NCBI GenBank assembly: GCA_017419895.1 | Contig: JAFOKI010000118.1 | Location: 1-15,746, forward strand | Origin: Eubacterium sp. | GTDB taxonomy: Bacteria > Bacillota > Clostridia > Peptostreptococcales > Anaerovoracaceae | Length of the DNA: 15,746 nucleotides | Direction: 5' to 3' | Part shown: positions 5,225 through 13,182 of the stretch, piece by piece | Numbering within the stretch: the first letter of the stretch is position 1 | Layout: every line of letters starts with the position of its first letter | Notes under the pieces: generated by a model | Databases searched by the model: none | What the model saw: only the letters and a program-made list of their open reading frames with translations | What the model was told of the DNA's origin: nothing | Program-made: the position numbers and the translations under genes

Positions 5225-6883
5225 ATGTCAGAGAAAAAGTTCAGCATGAGAACGGTGGTATCACTCGTTTTCATCGCACTCGCGATCATCGCGCTGATAA
5301 TCGCAAAAACCACAACTACTGCAGACACTGTCGTCGGAACGGCATGGGCGCTCTTCCCGCCCCTCATCGCGATAGTTCTCGCGCTCATATCCAAGGAGGT
5401 CTACAGTTCCCTTTTCATCGGTATCTTCAGCGGTGCGCTGCTGTACTCCGGATTCGGTTTTGAAGGAACCGTCAACCACATATTCAACACGATTGTCGGC
5501 TACACGGACGAAGCCGGTGAATTTGTCGCCGGAGCCCTTACCGACAGCTACAACATGGGAATCATCATTTTCCTCGTACTGCTCGGCGCAATGGTCGCGC
5601 TCATGAACAAAGCCGGCGGCTCCGCCGCTTTCGGCGCATGGGCCTCAGAGCACATACACACAAGAGTCGGCGCCCAGTTTGCCACGATCGCGCTCGGCAT
5701 CCTGATTTTCATCGACGACTATTTCAACTGCCTTACCGTCGGTTCAGTAATGCGTCCCGTCACGGACAAACACCAGATCTCCAGAGCCAAGCTCGCTTAC
5801 CTCATCGACGCGACAGCTGCTCCGGTCTGCATCATAGCACCGATCTCATCATGGGCAGCCGCGGTCGCGGGACTCGTTGAAGGCTACAACGGATTCACGA
5901 TTTTCCTTCAGGCGATCCCGTACAACTTCTACGCTCTCCTCACACTCGTATTCATGTTCACGATCGTTAAGAGCAAGACCGAGTTTGGTACGATGAGACG
6001 CCACGAGCTGAACGCCCTGAAAGGCGACCTCTATACTACAGAAGACCGCCCGTACGCCAACGCCGCGTCCGACGAGATCAGTTCAAAAGGAACAATGATC
6101 GACATGATCGTACCGGTCATTGTCCTCATCATCTGCTGCGTCATTGGCATGATCTACACAGGTGGATTCTTCGAGGGAGCCAATATCATAGAATCATTCT
6201 CGAACAGCGACGCTTCCGTCGGCCTTGCTTACGGATCGTTCTTCGGGATCATCTTCACACTGATTTTCTACATGATCAGAAGGATCATGTCCTTCTCGGA
6301 CTTCATGGGCTGCCTGCCTGAAGGCTTCAAAGCCATGGTGCCGGCTATCCTGATCCTCACATTCGCGTGGACGCTGAAAGGCATAACGGACAGCCTCGGT
6401 TCGAAAGCATTCGTTGAAACCGTCGTTCAGGGATTCGCCGGAAACTTCATGGGACTTCTCCCCTGCATCGTATTCATCATCGGCTGCCTGATGGCATTCG
6501 CGACAGGAACATCCTGGGGAACATTCGGTATCCTCATTCCGATCGTCGTCAGCGTGTTCGGAAGCGACTACAACCTGATGATCGTCGGTATTTCCGCCTG
6601 CATGGCAGGAGCCGTATGCGGCGACCACTGCTCGCCGATCTCCGACACGACGATCATGTCGTCCGCCGGCGCACAGTGCAACCACGTAAACCACGTTTCG
6701 ACCCAGCTCCCCTACGCTATCTATGTAGCGGCTATTTCTGCCATAACATACATCGTAGCCGGCTTCACCAAGAACGCGATCATTTCTCTCATCGTTGGAA
6801 TCGTGATGACTATCGGACTCACACTCCTCATCAGATTCTGCGGCATGAAACTTGATCCGGACGCGGCAGCAGACGCAGAGTAA
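5225..6883 (+). CDS. Na+/H+ antiporter NhaC family protein
   Basis: This 552-residue cytoplasmic-membrane protein belongs to the NhaC group of the ion transporter superfamily; members exchange Na+ for H+ or couple ion exchange to amino or organic acids. Recognisable segments are IFIDDYFNCLTVGSVMRP (near residue 160), IDATAAPVCIIAPISSWA, ATGTSWGTFGILIPI, and VCGDHCSPISDTTIMSS near the C-terminal end. At least ten hydrophobic segments are visible, and a charged loop around residues 255-295 separates two halves. Start is the ATG at 5225 with GAGAGG six bases before. It is a single gene with its own promoter and terminator, divergent from the purine permease and convergent with the beta-glucosidase. 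The transported ion or solute cannot be decided. Confidence 0.93.
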   Translation: MSEKKFSMRTVVSLVFIALAIIALIIAKTTTTADTVVGTAWALFPPLIAIVLALISKEVYSSLFIGIFSGALLYSGFGFEGTVNHIFNTIVGYTDEAGEFVAGALTDSYNMGIIIFLVLLGAMVALMNKAGGSAAFGAWASEHIHTRVGAQFATIALGILIFIDDYFNCLTVGSVMRPVTDKHQISRAKLAYLIDATAAPVCIIAPISSWAAAVAGLVEGYNGFTIFLQAIPYNFYALLTLVFMFTIVKSKTEFGTMRRHELNALKGDLYTTEDRPYANAASDEISSKGTMIDMIVPVIVLIICCVIGMIYTGGFFEGANIIESFSNSDASVGLAYGSFFGIIFTLIFYMIRRIMSFSDFMGCLPEGFKAMVPAILILTFAWTLKGITDSLGSKAFVETVVQGFAGNFMGLLPCIVFIIGCLMAFATGTSWGTFGILIPIVVSVFGSDYNLMIVGISACMAGAVCGDHCSPISDTTIMSSAGAQCNHVNHVSTQLPYAIYVAAISAITYIVAGFTKNAIISLIVGIVMTIGLTLLIRFCGMKLDPDAAADAE

Positions 6884-6919
6884 CACATACAAAGCGACTT
6901 TTGGCCGCAGTCAGAGCAT

Positions 6920-6943
6920 AAAAAGAGCAGCCTTCCGGCTGCT
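6920..6943 (-). terminator. intrinsic terminator of the beta-glucosidase gene
   Basis: AGCAGCC (6926-6932) pairs perfectly with GGCTGCT (6937-6943) around a four-base loop. Read on the minus strand it is followed by CTTTTT (6925-6920). It lies 45 bases beyond the stop codon of the minus-strand gene. Confidence 0.85.
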
Positions 6944-6948
6944 TGAGC

Positions 6949-6979
6949 AAGGGCAGCCGCACGGCTGCCCTTTGTTGTA
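6949..6979 (+). terminator. intrinsic terminator of the NhaC-family gene
   Basis: AAGGGCAGCC (6949-6958) pairs with GGCTGCCCTT (6963-6972) around GCAC, ten perfect pairs, followed by TGTTGT. It sits directly beside the opposite-strand terminator at 6920-6943, as expected between convergent genes. Confidence 0.75.
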
Positions 6980-6987
6980 CCGTTACA

Positions 6988-9120
6988 TCACTGCTCCTCT
7001 TTCGGAAGCTTTGGCACTTTTATCTTCTTCAAAAATCGCAGAGCGCCTTTGATGATATGACCGTTTGTCAGTTCAACAAAACCCTGTGCGTAATTATATG
7101 GCATCCTACGCCCCGCATTCATCGACAACGATCTCAGCGAATTGTTCTCCATTGCGCGCTTCATGAATAAAGCTCTTTTTCTCATATCGTTCTTTTCCGG
7201 ACCGTCCGGCATGCGCTCCGCCTCTTTTATCTGCTTTTTAGCTATCGACAGCACTGCGTTGAACAGAATTCGGCCTATGAACGATTGGTTGAGATCCGTA
7301 AAGCGGGATTCCAATGTCACAGGAAATCTTGGCGGCTCCTCCGGCACGACGTATTCATCCGGCCATGATCTGTCATCTGTCGTTTCAGGTGTTATTGAAA
7401 CGGTTTTAGACTCACCAGGTTCGAGGTATACCTTCTCAAATCCAGCTAGTTCACCGTTTATATAGAGCTGCGCCACTTCAGCGCCTGCGCGTCCGCCTGT
7501 GTTGGTGACGGTCTGTGTATACGTGTTTCCGGTCTTCTTCCATTCACCGGAACTGAATGTCGTGTAGCTCAGACCGAATCCGAAAGGATAACGGACCGGT
7601 ATATCATGCTTGTTGTAGTAACGGTAGCCGACTTCAGTCCCCTCTTTATATACCTCTGTGATGTTCTTTCCGAAATCTTCAGCACCGGGTACATCCTCGT
7701 ATTTTATCGGCCAGGTCTCTGCCAGTTTGCCTGACGGGTTTTTGACCCCAAACAAAAGGTCATACACTGCCTTACCGCCGTTCTGCCCAGGCAGATACAT
7801 GTTGAGTATCGCGCTGACTTTATCAGCAAACGGAAGCTCAACAGGTGATCCGCCAAACAGTACCAGGACGACCGGTTTTTCGCTTTCACAAAGCTTTTCT
7901 ATCTCAGTGATCTGGTTATCCGGAAGCCGCATATGCTCACGATCCAAGCCTTCTGATTCATATTCATCGGTGAGACCGCCAAAATACACTATTACATCAC
8001 TCTCGTCCGCGGACACAGATATGATCCCGTGCGTCGAAAACACAGCCTCCGGCGTCGTTACCTCAGTAGGATTTATATTTGAGCTTCCTGAGCCTTGATA
8101 GCGCATAGTACCGAAAAGCTCACCGGCGATGTGAAGTTTTTCAGCGCCGCCAAGCGGCAGGACTCCGTCATTTTTGAGGAGTACCGCGCAGTCCGCGGCG
8201 ATCTCAGCCGCTAGCGCATGATGACCTTTCCAATCGACCGGTTTTTTGTCTGCCGGAATACAGTACTTGTCAATCCACTTGAGAATGCGGATGCAGGCTT
8301 TGTCGATGACTTCCATCGGAAGACTCCCGTCCGCCGCCGCATCAAGTATCCATTTTCTGCAGATTGCTGTATCACCGGGCATCTCAAGATCCAGCCCAGC
8401 CTTCAGGCCATCAACGCGTTTATGGACTGCGCCCCAGTCGCTCATGACGACACCGTCGAATCCCCACTCATCTCTGAGCAAGTCTGTAAGGAGCCATTTA
8501 TTCTCCGAGCAGTACACACCGTTGATCCTGTTGTACGCGCACATTACCGTAGCCGGCCGGGCATGCTTCACTATATATTCAAAGGGCTTTAAATAGAGCA
8601 TGCGCATAGTCTTTTCCGAAGCCACGGAATTACCCATCAGACGGTAATTCTCACTGTTATTCAGCGCGAAATGCTTCACTGATACTCCCACGCCCTTTGA
8701 CTGTACGCCTTCTACCAGTGCAGCGCCAAGGATCCCTGCCAAAAGCGGATCTTCAGAAAAGTACTCGAAATTCCTTCCGCATAACGGGTTCCGCTTGATG
8801 TTGACTCCCGGTCCGAGCAAAGTATGGACACCGTAAAAACGGCATTCTTCCGCGATTGATTCGCCCATTTTCCTCAGATTATCCGGATTCCATCCGCAAG
8901 CGGCCGCGGCTGCTGTCGGAAATGAAGTCGCAGGTTCCGATCGTGACACTCCGTTGTTCTCCAAATCAATCTGCTTTCTGAGACCATGAGGCCCATCTGC
9001 CATACAAAGCCCCGGTACTCCAAGCCTCGGGATCGGATTGGTGTAAAATGAATCCGTACCTGAAACCAGTGCCGCTTTTTCTTCTATGGTCATCTGTGAC
9101 ACGATTTTTTCAATGTCCAC
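6988..9120 (-). CDS. glycoside hydrolase family 3 beta-glucosidase
   Basis: This 710-residue enzyme probably hydrolyses terminal beta-glucosides in the cytoplasm, as no signal peptide is seen. The GH3 N-terminal barrel carries KHFALNNSE, and the nucleophile Asp228 lies in VVMSDWGA. The second domain has SEGLDR followed by LPDNQ, where the acid/base glutamate is expected, and a short fibronectin III-like stretch begins at TVTNTGGRAGAEVAQLY. A C-terminal helical tail (SLRSLSMNAG, then ELTNGHIIKGALRF) is shared by many clostridial GH3 enzymes. I start at GTG 9120, because GGAGG lies five bases upstream and the product begins DIEKIVSQMTIEEKA as usual; an in-frame GTG at 9132 has no proper site. 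The fibronectin-like domain is much shorter than normal (see findings). It is a single-gene unit; the natural substrate is unknown. Confidence 0.92.
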   Translation of the reverse strand: MDIEKIVSQMTIEEKAALVSGTDSFYTNPIPRLGVPGLCMADGPHGLRKQIDLENNGVSRSEPATSFPTAAAAACGWNPDNLRKMGESIAEECRFYGVHTLLGPGVNIKRNPLCGRNFEYFSEDPLLAGILGAALVEGVQSKGVGVSVKHFALNNSENYRLMGNSVASEKTMRMLYLKPFEYIVKHARPATVMCAYNRINGVYCSENKWLLTDLLRDEWGFDGVVMSDWGAVHKRVDGLKAGLDLEMPGDTAICRKWILDAAADGSLPMEVIDKACIRILKWIDKYCIPADKKPVDWKGHHALAAEIAADCAVLLKNDGVLPLGGAEKLHIAGELFGTMRYQGSGSSNINPTEVTTPEAVFSTHGIISVSADESDVIVYFGGLTDEYESEGLDREHMRLPDNQITEIEKLCESEKPVVLVLFGGSPVELPFADKVSAILNMYLPGQNGGKAVYDLLFGVKNPSGKLAETWPIKYEDVPGAEDFGKNITEVYKEGTEVGYRYYNKHDIPVRYPFGFGLSYTTFSSGEWKKTGNTYTQTVTNTGGRAGAEVAQLYINGELAGFEKVYLEPGESKTVSITPETTDDRSWPDEYVVPEEPPRFPVTLESRFTDLNQSFIGRILFNAVLSIAKKQIKEAERMPDGPEKNDMRKRALFMKRAMENNSLRSLSMNAGRRMPYNYAQGFVELTNGHIIKGALRFLKKIKVPKLPKEEQ

Positions 9121-9187
9121 CGTTTCCTCCACTCCCTAACAGAATAATCTCTTTTGGATCCTACCCGGTCACTTTTTAGATCATAAG

Positions 9188-9200
9188 ATGAATTATTCAT
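9188..9200. promoter_or_regulatory. 13-base perfect palindrome upstream of the beta-glucosidase gene
   Basis: ATGAAT-T-ATTCAT lies about 68 bases before the start codon, just after the nifJ terminator. Its position suits an operator for a sugar-responsive repressor. No convincing -35/-10 pair could be fixed around it. Confidence 0.35.
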
Positions 9201-9211
9201 TCTGATACTGC

Positions 9212-9236
9212 AAGGGCGGCCGCAAAGGCCGCCCTT
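9212..9236 (-). terminator. probable terminator of nifJ
   Basis: AAGGGCGGCC (9212-9221) pairs with GGCCGCCCTT (9227-9236) around GCAAA, ten perfect pairs, 58 bases beyond the nifJ stop. The T run on the minus strand is poor, so termination efficiency is uncertain. The stem resembles that at 6949-6972. Confidence 0.65.
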
Positions 9237-9294
9237 AGTAGTTGAATCATTCAGCGAATGGCATTATCTGCCTTTCGCGCTGCCCGGCGCCTGA

Positions 9295-12200
9295 TCAGCC
9301 CTGAGCAAGTTTGAGGTAGTTCGCAGTGCGCTCCTCGGAATCAGCTTTGCACTTGTTGTAGAGAGCTTCTGCAGTCTCGGGGAACTTGAGAGCGAGCGAC
9401 GAGTAACGTACTTCGCCCATCAGGAACTCACGGAAGTCTGCTGTCGGCGCTTTCGAATCGAGTGTGAACGGATTCTTGCCCTCAGCCTTGAGACGCGGAT
9501 CGTAACGGTAGCAGTGCCAGTAGCCGCACTCAACAGCTGCTTTAATGCGGAGCTGAGCGTTGCTCATGCCGCCCTTGATACCGTGGTTGATGCACGGGCA
9601 GTAAGCGATGATGATGGAAGGTCCGTCATAGGACTCAGCTTCTCTGATCGCTCTCAGTGTCTGCTGCGGATCGTATCCCATCGCTACCTGAGCGACATAT
9701 ACATAGCCGTAGCTCATGCACATCATGCCGAGGTCCTTTTTCTTGGTCTTCTTACCGGAAGCCGCGAACTGAGCGACTGCCGATGTCGGAGTAGCCTTGG
9801 AGGACTGGCCGCCTGTGTTCGAGTAAACCTCAGTGTCGACGCAGATGATGTTTACGTTCTCGCCGGAAGCGATTACGTGGTCGAGACCGGCATAACCGAT
9901 ATCGTAAGCCCATCCGTCACCGCCGACGATCCACTGCGAAGGCTTGAACAGATAGTCTTTTCTGTTGTAGATCGACTTGATCGGCTCAACCTCTGTTCCG
10001 GCTTTTTCCATGGCAGCGACGAGTCTGTCAGCTCTTGCTCTTGTGCCTTCTCCCTCTTCCCAGTGAGCGAGGCAATCTTCAGCTGCTTCTTTCAGTTCGC
10101 CTTCGGAAGCTTCCGCGAGTGCTTTGACCTTTTCAGCGAGCTCAGCACGGAACGCCTTTGTTCCGAGGAACATACCATAGCCGTATTCAGCTGTATCTTC
10201 GAACAGACCGCTTGCCCATGCAACGCCCTGTCCCTTCTTGTTCGGGCTCCACGGGTTAGCCGGAGCGCCGCCCCAGATGTGTGTGCATCCTGCGGAGTTC
10301 GCAATACGCATATGATCGCCGTAAAGCTGGGAGATCATCTTGACGTAAGGTACCTCGCCGCAGCCTGCGCATGCGCCGTTGAACTCGATGTACGGACGGT
10401 AGAACTGGCTGCCCTTGACAGTAGTCTTGTTCTTCTCGTCGAGTACTTTTTCTTTTACGCAATCCGTAGTGTAAGCCCATTCCTCGTTGATGGCGTCGAG
10501 TCTCGGCTCGATAGCTTCCATAGCGAGTGCTTTTGTCGGGCAGGTCTTGACGCAGACTCCGCAGCCTGTGCAATCGAGGCCGGAGATGGCCAGGTGATAC
10601 TGCATTCCGTCGAAGCCTGTAGCTTTCTTGAGGCCATATCCTTCCGGAGCCTTTGCAGCTTCTTCTTCGTCAAGGAGCGTCGGACGGATAACTGCGTGCG
10701 GGCAGACTGCCGAGCAGCGGTTGCACTGTACGCATTTGTCGACATCCCACTTGGGAGCTTCGATAGAGATACCGCGTTTTTCGAACTTGGAGTAGCCCTG
10801 TACCCATGTTCCGTCTTCATGGCCTGTGAGAGCGCTTACCGGAACGCTGTCGCCCTGCTGAGCGGTCATCTTGTTGAGAACCTTCTTGAAGAATTCAGGC
10901 ATATCGGCTTTGCCGTTGTCTGCAGCGTCTTCCGCGTCAGCCCATGCTGCCGGAACGTCGATCTTCTTGACCATCGTGACGCCCTTTTCGATTGCGGCAA
11001 AGTTCATGTCAACGATGTCCTGACCCTTTGTTCCGTAGGACTTGACAACTTCCTTCTTGAGGTAGTCAACAGCTTCTTCTACCGGAAGGATCTTCGAAAG
11101 CGCGAAGAATCCAGCCTGCATGATCATGTTGATACGTCCGCCGAGACCGATCTCTTTAGCGATGTTCACTGCGTCGAGTGTGTAGAACTCAGCCTTCTTC
11201 TCTACAATGCGGCGTTTCAATGCTGCCGGGAGACGTTCTTCGAGTTCTTCCGGTGTCCAGATCGTATTGAGGAGGAATACTCCGCCCTCTTTCAGGTCAG
11301 CTATGAGGTCATACTTGTTCACATAAGCCTGGTTGTGACATGCGATGAAGTTGGCCTTCTTGATCTGATACGAACCCTTGATCTCTTTCGGTCCAAATCT
11401 CAGGTGAGAAATTGTTACGCCGCCGGATTTCTTCGCGTCATATGCGAAGTAAGCCTGTACGTTGTAGTCCGTGTGGTCACCGATGATCTTAACTGCCGAT
11501 TTGTTGGCGCCGACAGTACCGTCGGAACCGAGTCCCCAGAATTTGCAGGAGATGTTTCCTTCCGGTGTGGAGTCGAACTCTTCCGGATATACCGGGAGCG
11601 ACAGATTTGTAACGTCGTCAACGATACCGACAGTGAATACTTTCTTGGGCTCAGCTGCTTCAAGATTTGCATAAACTGCCATGGCATCCATCGTCGTGAA
11701 GTCTTTTGAACCAAGTCCGTATCTTCCGCCGACGATAACCGGCTTTCTGTCGGAATCCGCAAACGCGAACTTGACATCCATCAGGAGAGGCTCGCCCATT
11801 GCACCGGGTTCTTTTGTTCTGTCGAGAACAGCGATAGCTTTTGCAGTTTCAGGAATAGCTGCGAGCAGTTTTTCGCCAACGAACGGTCTGTAAAGATGTA
11901 CTTCTACGAGACCGAACTTCTTGCCGCGAGGATTCCAGTAATCAAGCAGCTCGCGGATAACGCCTGCGGAGGAACCCATCGTTACGATGACATATTCTGC
12001 CTCGGGATCTCCGTAGTAGTTGAAGAGTTTGATATCCGTTCCCGCGATCTCGTTGATCTTGTTCATGTATTCCTCAACGATGCCGGGGACTTTCTCATAA
12101 TAAGTATTAACGGATTCTCTAACCTGGAAGAAGACATCCGGGTCATCTGCGGATCCTCTGATCTGCGGATGATCGGAGTTCAAAGCGTTCGCGCGGAAAG

Positions 12201-12810
12201 CGTCGAGAGCGTCCCAGTCGACCAGTTTAGCAAAATCTTCATAATCGATGAGATCGATTTTCTGATATTCGTGGCTCGTACGGAATCCGTCAAAGAAATG
12301 CAGTACAGGTACTCTGCTCTTGATCGCCGAAAGATGAGCGATAGCAGCCATGTATTCAGCCTGCTGTACAGTACTTCCGACCATCATCGTGAAACCTGTG
12401 TTACGGCATGCCATAACGTCCTGATGATCGCCGTAAATCGAAAGAGCGTTTGAAGCGAGCGCGCGGGCACTTACATTGAATACCGCGGGAAGAAGTTCGC
12501 CCGCGATCTTATGCATGTTGGGTATCATGAGCATGAGTCCCTGGGAAGCTGTGTAAGTCGATCCCAGACCACCGCCCTGAAGTACACCGTGGAGCGCGCC
12601 CGCAGCACCGCCTTCGTGCTGCATCTCGCGGACCTGGACGGGCTGACCGTAAATGTTCTTACGTCCGTTGGCGCTCCATTCGTCTATCACTTCCGCCATT
12701 CCGGATGACGGTGTGATAGGATAGATCGTAGCGACCTCGGCAAACGCGTAAGAAGCATACGCTGCAGCGGTATTTCCGTCCATCGTTGCTCTTTTGAGTT
12801 CTTTTGCCAT
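9295..12810 (-). CDS. nifJ: pyruvate:ferredoxin (flavodoxin) oxidoreductase
   Basis: This 1171-residue single-chain enzyme oxidises pyruvate with coenzyme A to acetyl-CoA and CO2, reducing ferredoxin or flavodoxin in the cytoplasm. It has the full homodimeric domain order. The N-terminal pyrimidine-binding region is VATIYPITPSS (near residue 30), with QHEGGAAGA. The gamma domain follows. Two [4Fe-4S] motifs are CVQCNRCSAVCP (about 690) and CTGCGVCVKTCP (about 745). The C-terminal thiamine-diphosphate domain includes CAGCGE (about 812), GGDGWAYDIGYAG (about 960) and DTEVYSNTGGQ. Length is normal. ATG has AGGAGG nine bases before. It is a single gene with a strong promoter at 12921-12949, a leader of about 100 bases and a Rex-like operator candidate upstream. 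It is the main pyruvate-oxidising step of an anaerobe; high expression is expected. Confidence 0.97.
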   Translation of the reverse strand: MAKELKRATMDGNTAAAYASYAFAEVATIYPITPSSGMAEVIDEWSANGRKNIYGQPVQVREMQHEGGAAGALHGVLQGGGLGSTYTASQGLMLMIPNMHKIAGELLPAVFNVSARALASNALSIYGDHQDVMACRNTGFTMMVGSTVQQAEYMAAIAHLSAIKSRVPVLHFFDGFRTSHEYQKIDLIDYEDFAKLVDWDALDAFRANALNSDHPQIRGSADDPDVFFQVRESVNTYYEKVPGIVEEYMNKINEIAGTDIKLFNYYGDPEAEYVIVTMGSSAGVIRELLDYWNPRGKKFGLVEVHLYRPFVGEKLLAAIPETAKAIAVLDRTKEPGAMGEPLLMDVKFAFADSDRKPVIVGGRYGLGSKDFTTMDAMAVYANLEAAEPKKVFTVGIVDDVTNLSLPVYPEEFDSTPEGNISCKFWGLGSDGTVGANKSAVKIIGDHTDYNVQAYFAYDAKKSGGVTISHLRFGPKEIKGSYQIKKANFIACHNQAYVNKYDLIADLKEGGVFLLNTIWTPEELEERLPAALKRRIVEKKAEFYTLDAVNIAKEIGLGGRINMIMQAGFFALSKILPVEEAVDYLKKEVVKSYGTKGQDIVDMNFAAIEKGVTMVKKIDVPAAWADAEDAADNGKADMPEFFKKVLNKMTAQQGDSVPVSALTGHEDGTWVQGYSKFEKRGISIEAPKWDVDKCVQCNRCSAVCPHAVIRPTLLDEEEAAKAPEGYGLKKATGFDGMQYHLAISGLDCTGCGVCVKTCPTKALAMEAIEPRLDAINEEWAYTTDCVKEKVLDEKNKTTVKGSQFYRPYIEFNGACAGCGEVPYVKMISQLYGDHMRIANSAGCTHIWGGAPANPWSPNKKGQGVAWASGLFEDTAEYGYGMFLGTKAFRAELAEKVKALAEASEGELKEAAEDCLAHWEEGEGTRARADRLVAAMEKAGTEVEPIKSIYNRKDYLFKPSQWIVGGDGWAYDIGYAGLDHVIASGENVNIICVDTEVYSNTGGQSSKATPTSAVAQFAASGKKTKKKDLGMMCMSYGYVYVAQVAMGYDPQQTLRAIREAESYDGPSIIIAYCPCINHGIKGGMSNAQLRIKAAVECGYWHCYRYDPRLKAEGKNPFTLDSKAPTADFREFLMGEVRYSSLALKFPETAEALYNKCKADSEERTANYLKLAQG

Positions 12811-12873
12811 TACTAATCTCCTCCTACATTTATAACTATAAGTTTATACGATTTTATCCGGCCTTTGCCATCA

Positions 12874-12900
12874 TTATTCAGACACAACAATAAAGGCCAT
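12874..12900 (-). CDS. possible 8-codon leader ORF in the nifJ 5' UTR
   Basis: ATG at 12900 opens an 8-residue frame, MAFIVVSE, ending in TAA at 12874. Five bases before it is AGGAAGGGG. The stop overlaps a second ATG (TAATG) that opens a 6-codon frame, MMAKAG, ending at 12854. Both fall inside the predicted nifJ leader. The predicted transcript start lies at or in the purine-rich site itself, so ribosome binding there may be weak. Confidence 0.3.
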   Translation of the reverse strand: MAFIVVSE

Positions 12901-12920
12901 CAATACCCCTTCCTCTGTCT

Positions 12921-12949
12921 ATTATATGTTTCGCAGGCTCTCAATTCAA
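12921..12949 (-). promoter_or_regulatory. nifJ promoter
   Basis: On the minus strand TTGAAT (12949-12944), a 17-base spacer and TATAAT (12926-12921) predict a start near 12914 and a leader of about 104 bases. The leader contains GGCCTTT/AAAGGCC arms (12860-12866 and 12892-12898) that could form a 7-bp stem around the leader ORF. Confidence 0.8.
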
Positions 12950-12965
12950 CATCGCAGGGGGTAAT

Positions 12966-12983
12966 ATGTTACATATTTCACAA
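12966..12983. promoter_or_regulatory. Rex-like operator candidate upstream of nifJ
   Basis: ATGTTAC-ATAT-TTCACAA resembles the 18-base Rex site TTGTGAA-N4-TTCACAA. The right half is exact, and the left half matches the clostridial variant TTGTTAA at five of seven positions. It is 16 bases upstream of the -35 box. Rex senses NADH/NAD+ and controls fermentation genes in Bacillota. Overlapping it, ATATGTTACATAT (12964-12976) is a perfect 13-base palindrome that could be an alternative site. Confidence 0.4.
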
Positions 12984-13006
12984 CTGCAGTTTCAGTATGT
13001 TAAAAC

Positions 13007-13062
13007 CGCTAAAAACTGTTGGAATTTTTACCCAACATTTTCTTAATTCGTGGCATTTAGCG
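13007..13062. other. nested inverted repeats in the nifJ/ANTAR intergenic gap
   Basis: CGCTAAA (13007-13013) pairs with TTTAGCG (13056-13062), and inside it TGTTGG (13017-13022) pairs with CCAACA (13032-13037). The inner stem is followed by TTTTCTT on the plus strand and GTTTTT on the minus strand, so it could end transcripts in either direction. The remaining bases, 13063-13130, show nothing recognisable. Confidence 0.4.
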
Positions 13063-13131
13063 AGAAACCTGTCGCCAAATCTTCTGTAGAAACAAAATGC
13101 CGCCAGATCCAAGCGAAGCTGAGCGGGCTGC

Positions 13132-13172
13132 GGAAAAGAAAAGGCCTTTCCCCGTGATCGAGAAAAGGCCTT
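13132..13172 (-). terminator. intrinsic terminator of the dapL-glnA-ANTAR group
   Basis: AAGGCCTTT (13141-13149) pairs with AAAGGCCTT (13164-13172), nine perfect pairs. On the minus strand it is followed by TTCTTTTCC. It lies just beyond the ANTAR gene stop at 13183. Confidence 0.87.
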
Positions 13173-13182
13173 CGTATAACGA

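Noticed and set aside
9121..9132. GTG at 9132 as the beta-glucosidase start
   Set aside because: The GGAGG site lies between this codon and the GTG at 9120, so translation must start at 9120.
9514..11709. 731-codon open frame on the plus strand
   Set aside because: It lies wholly antisense to nifJ, has a low-complexity Ser/Cys/Val-rich translation with no family likeness, and reflects the codon bias of the real gene.
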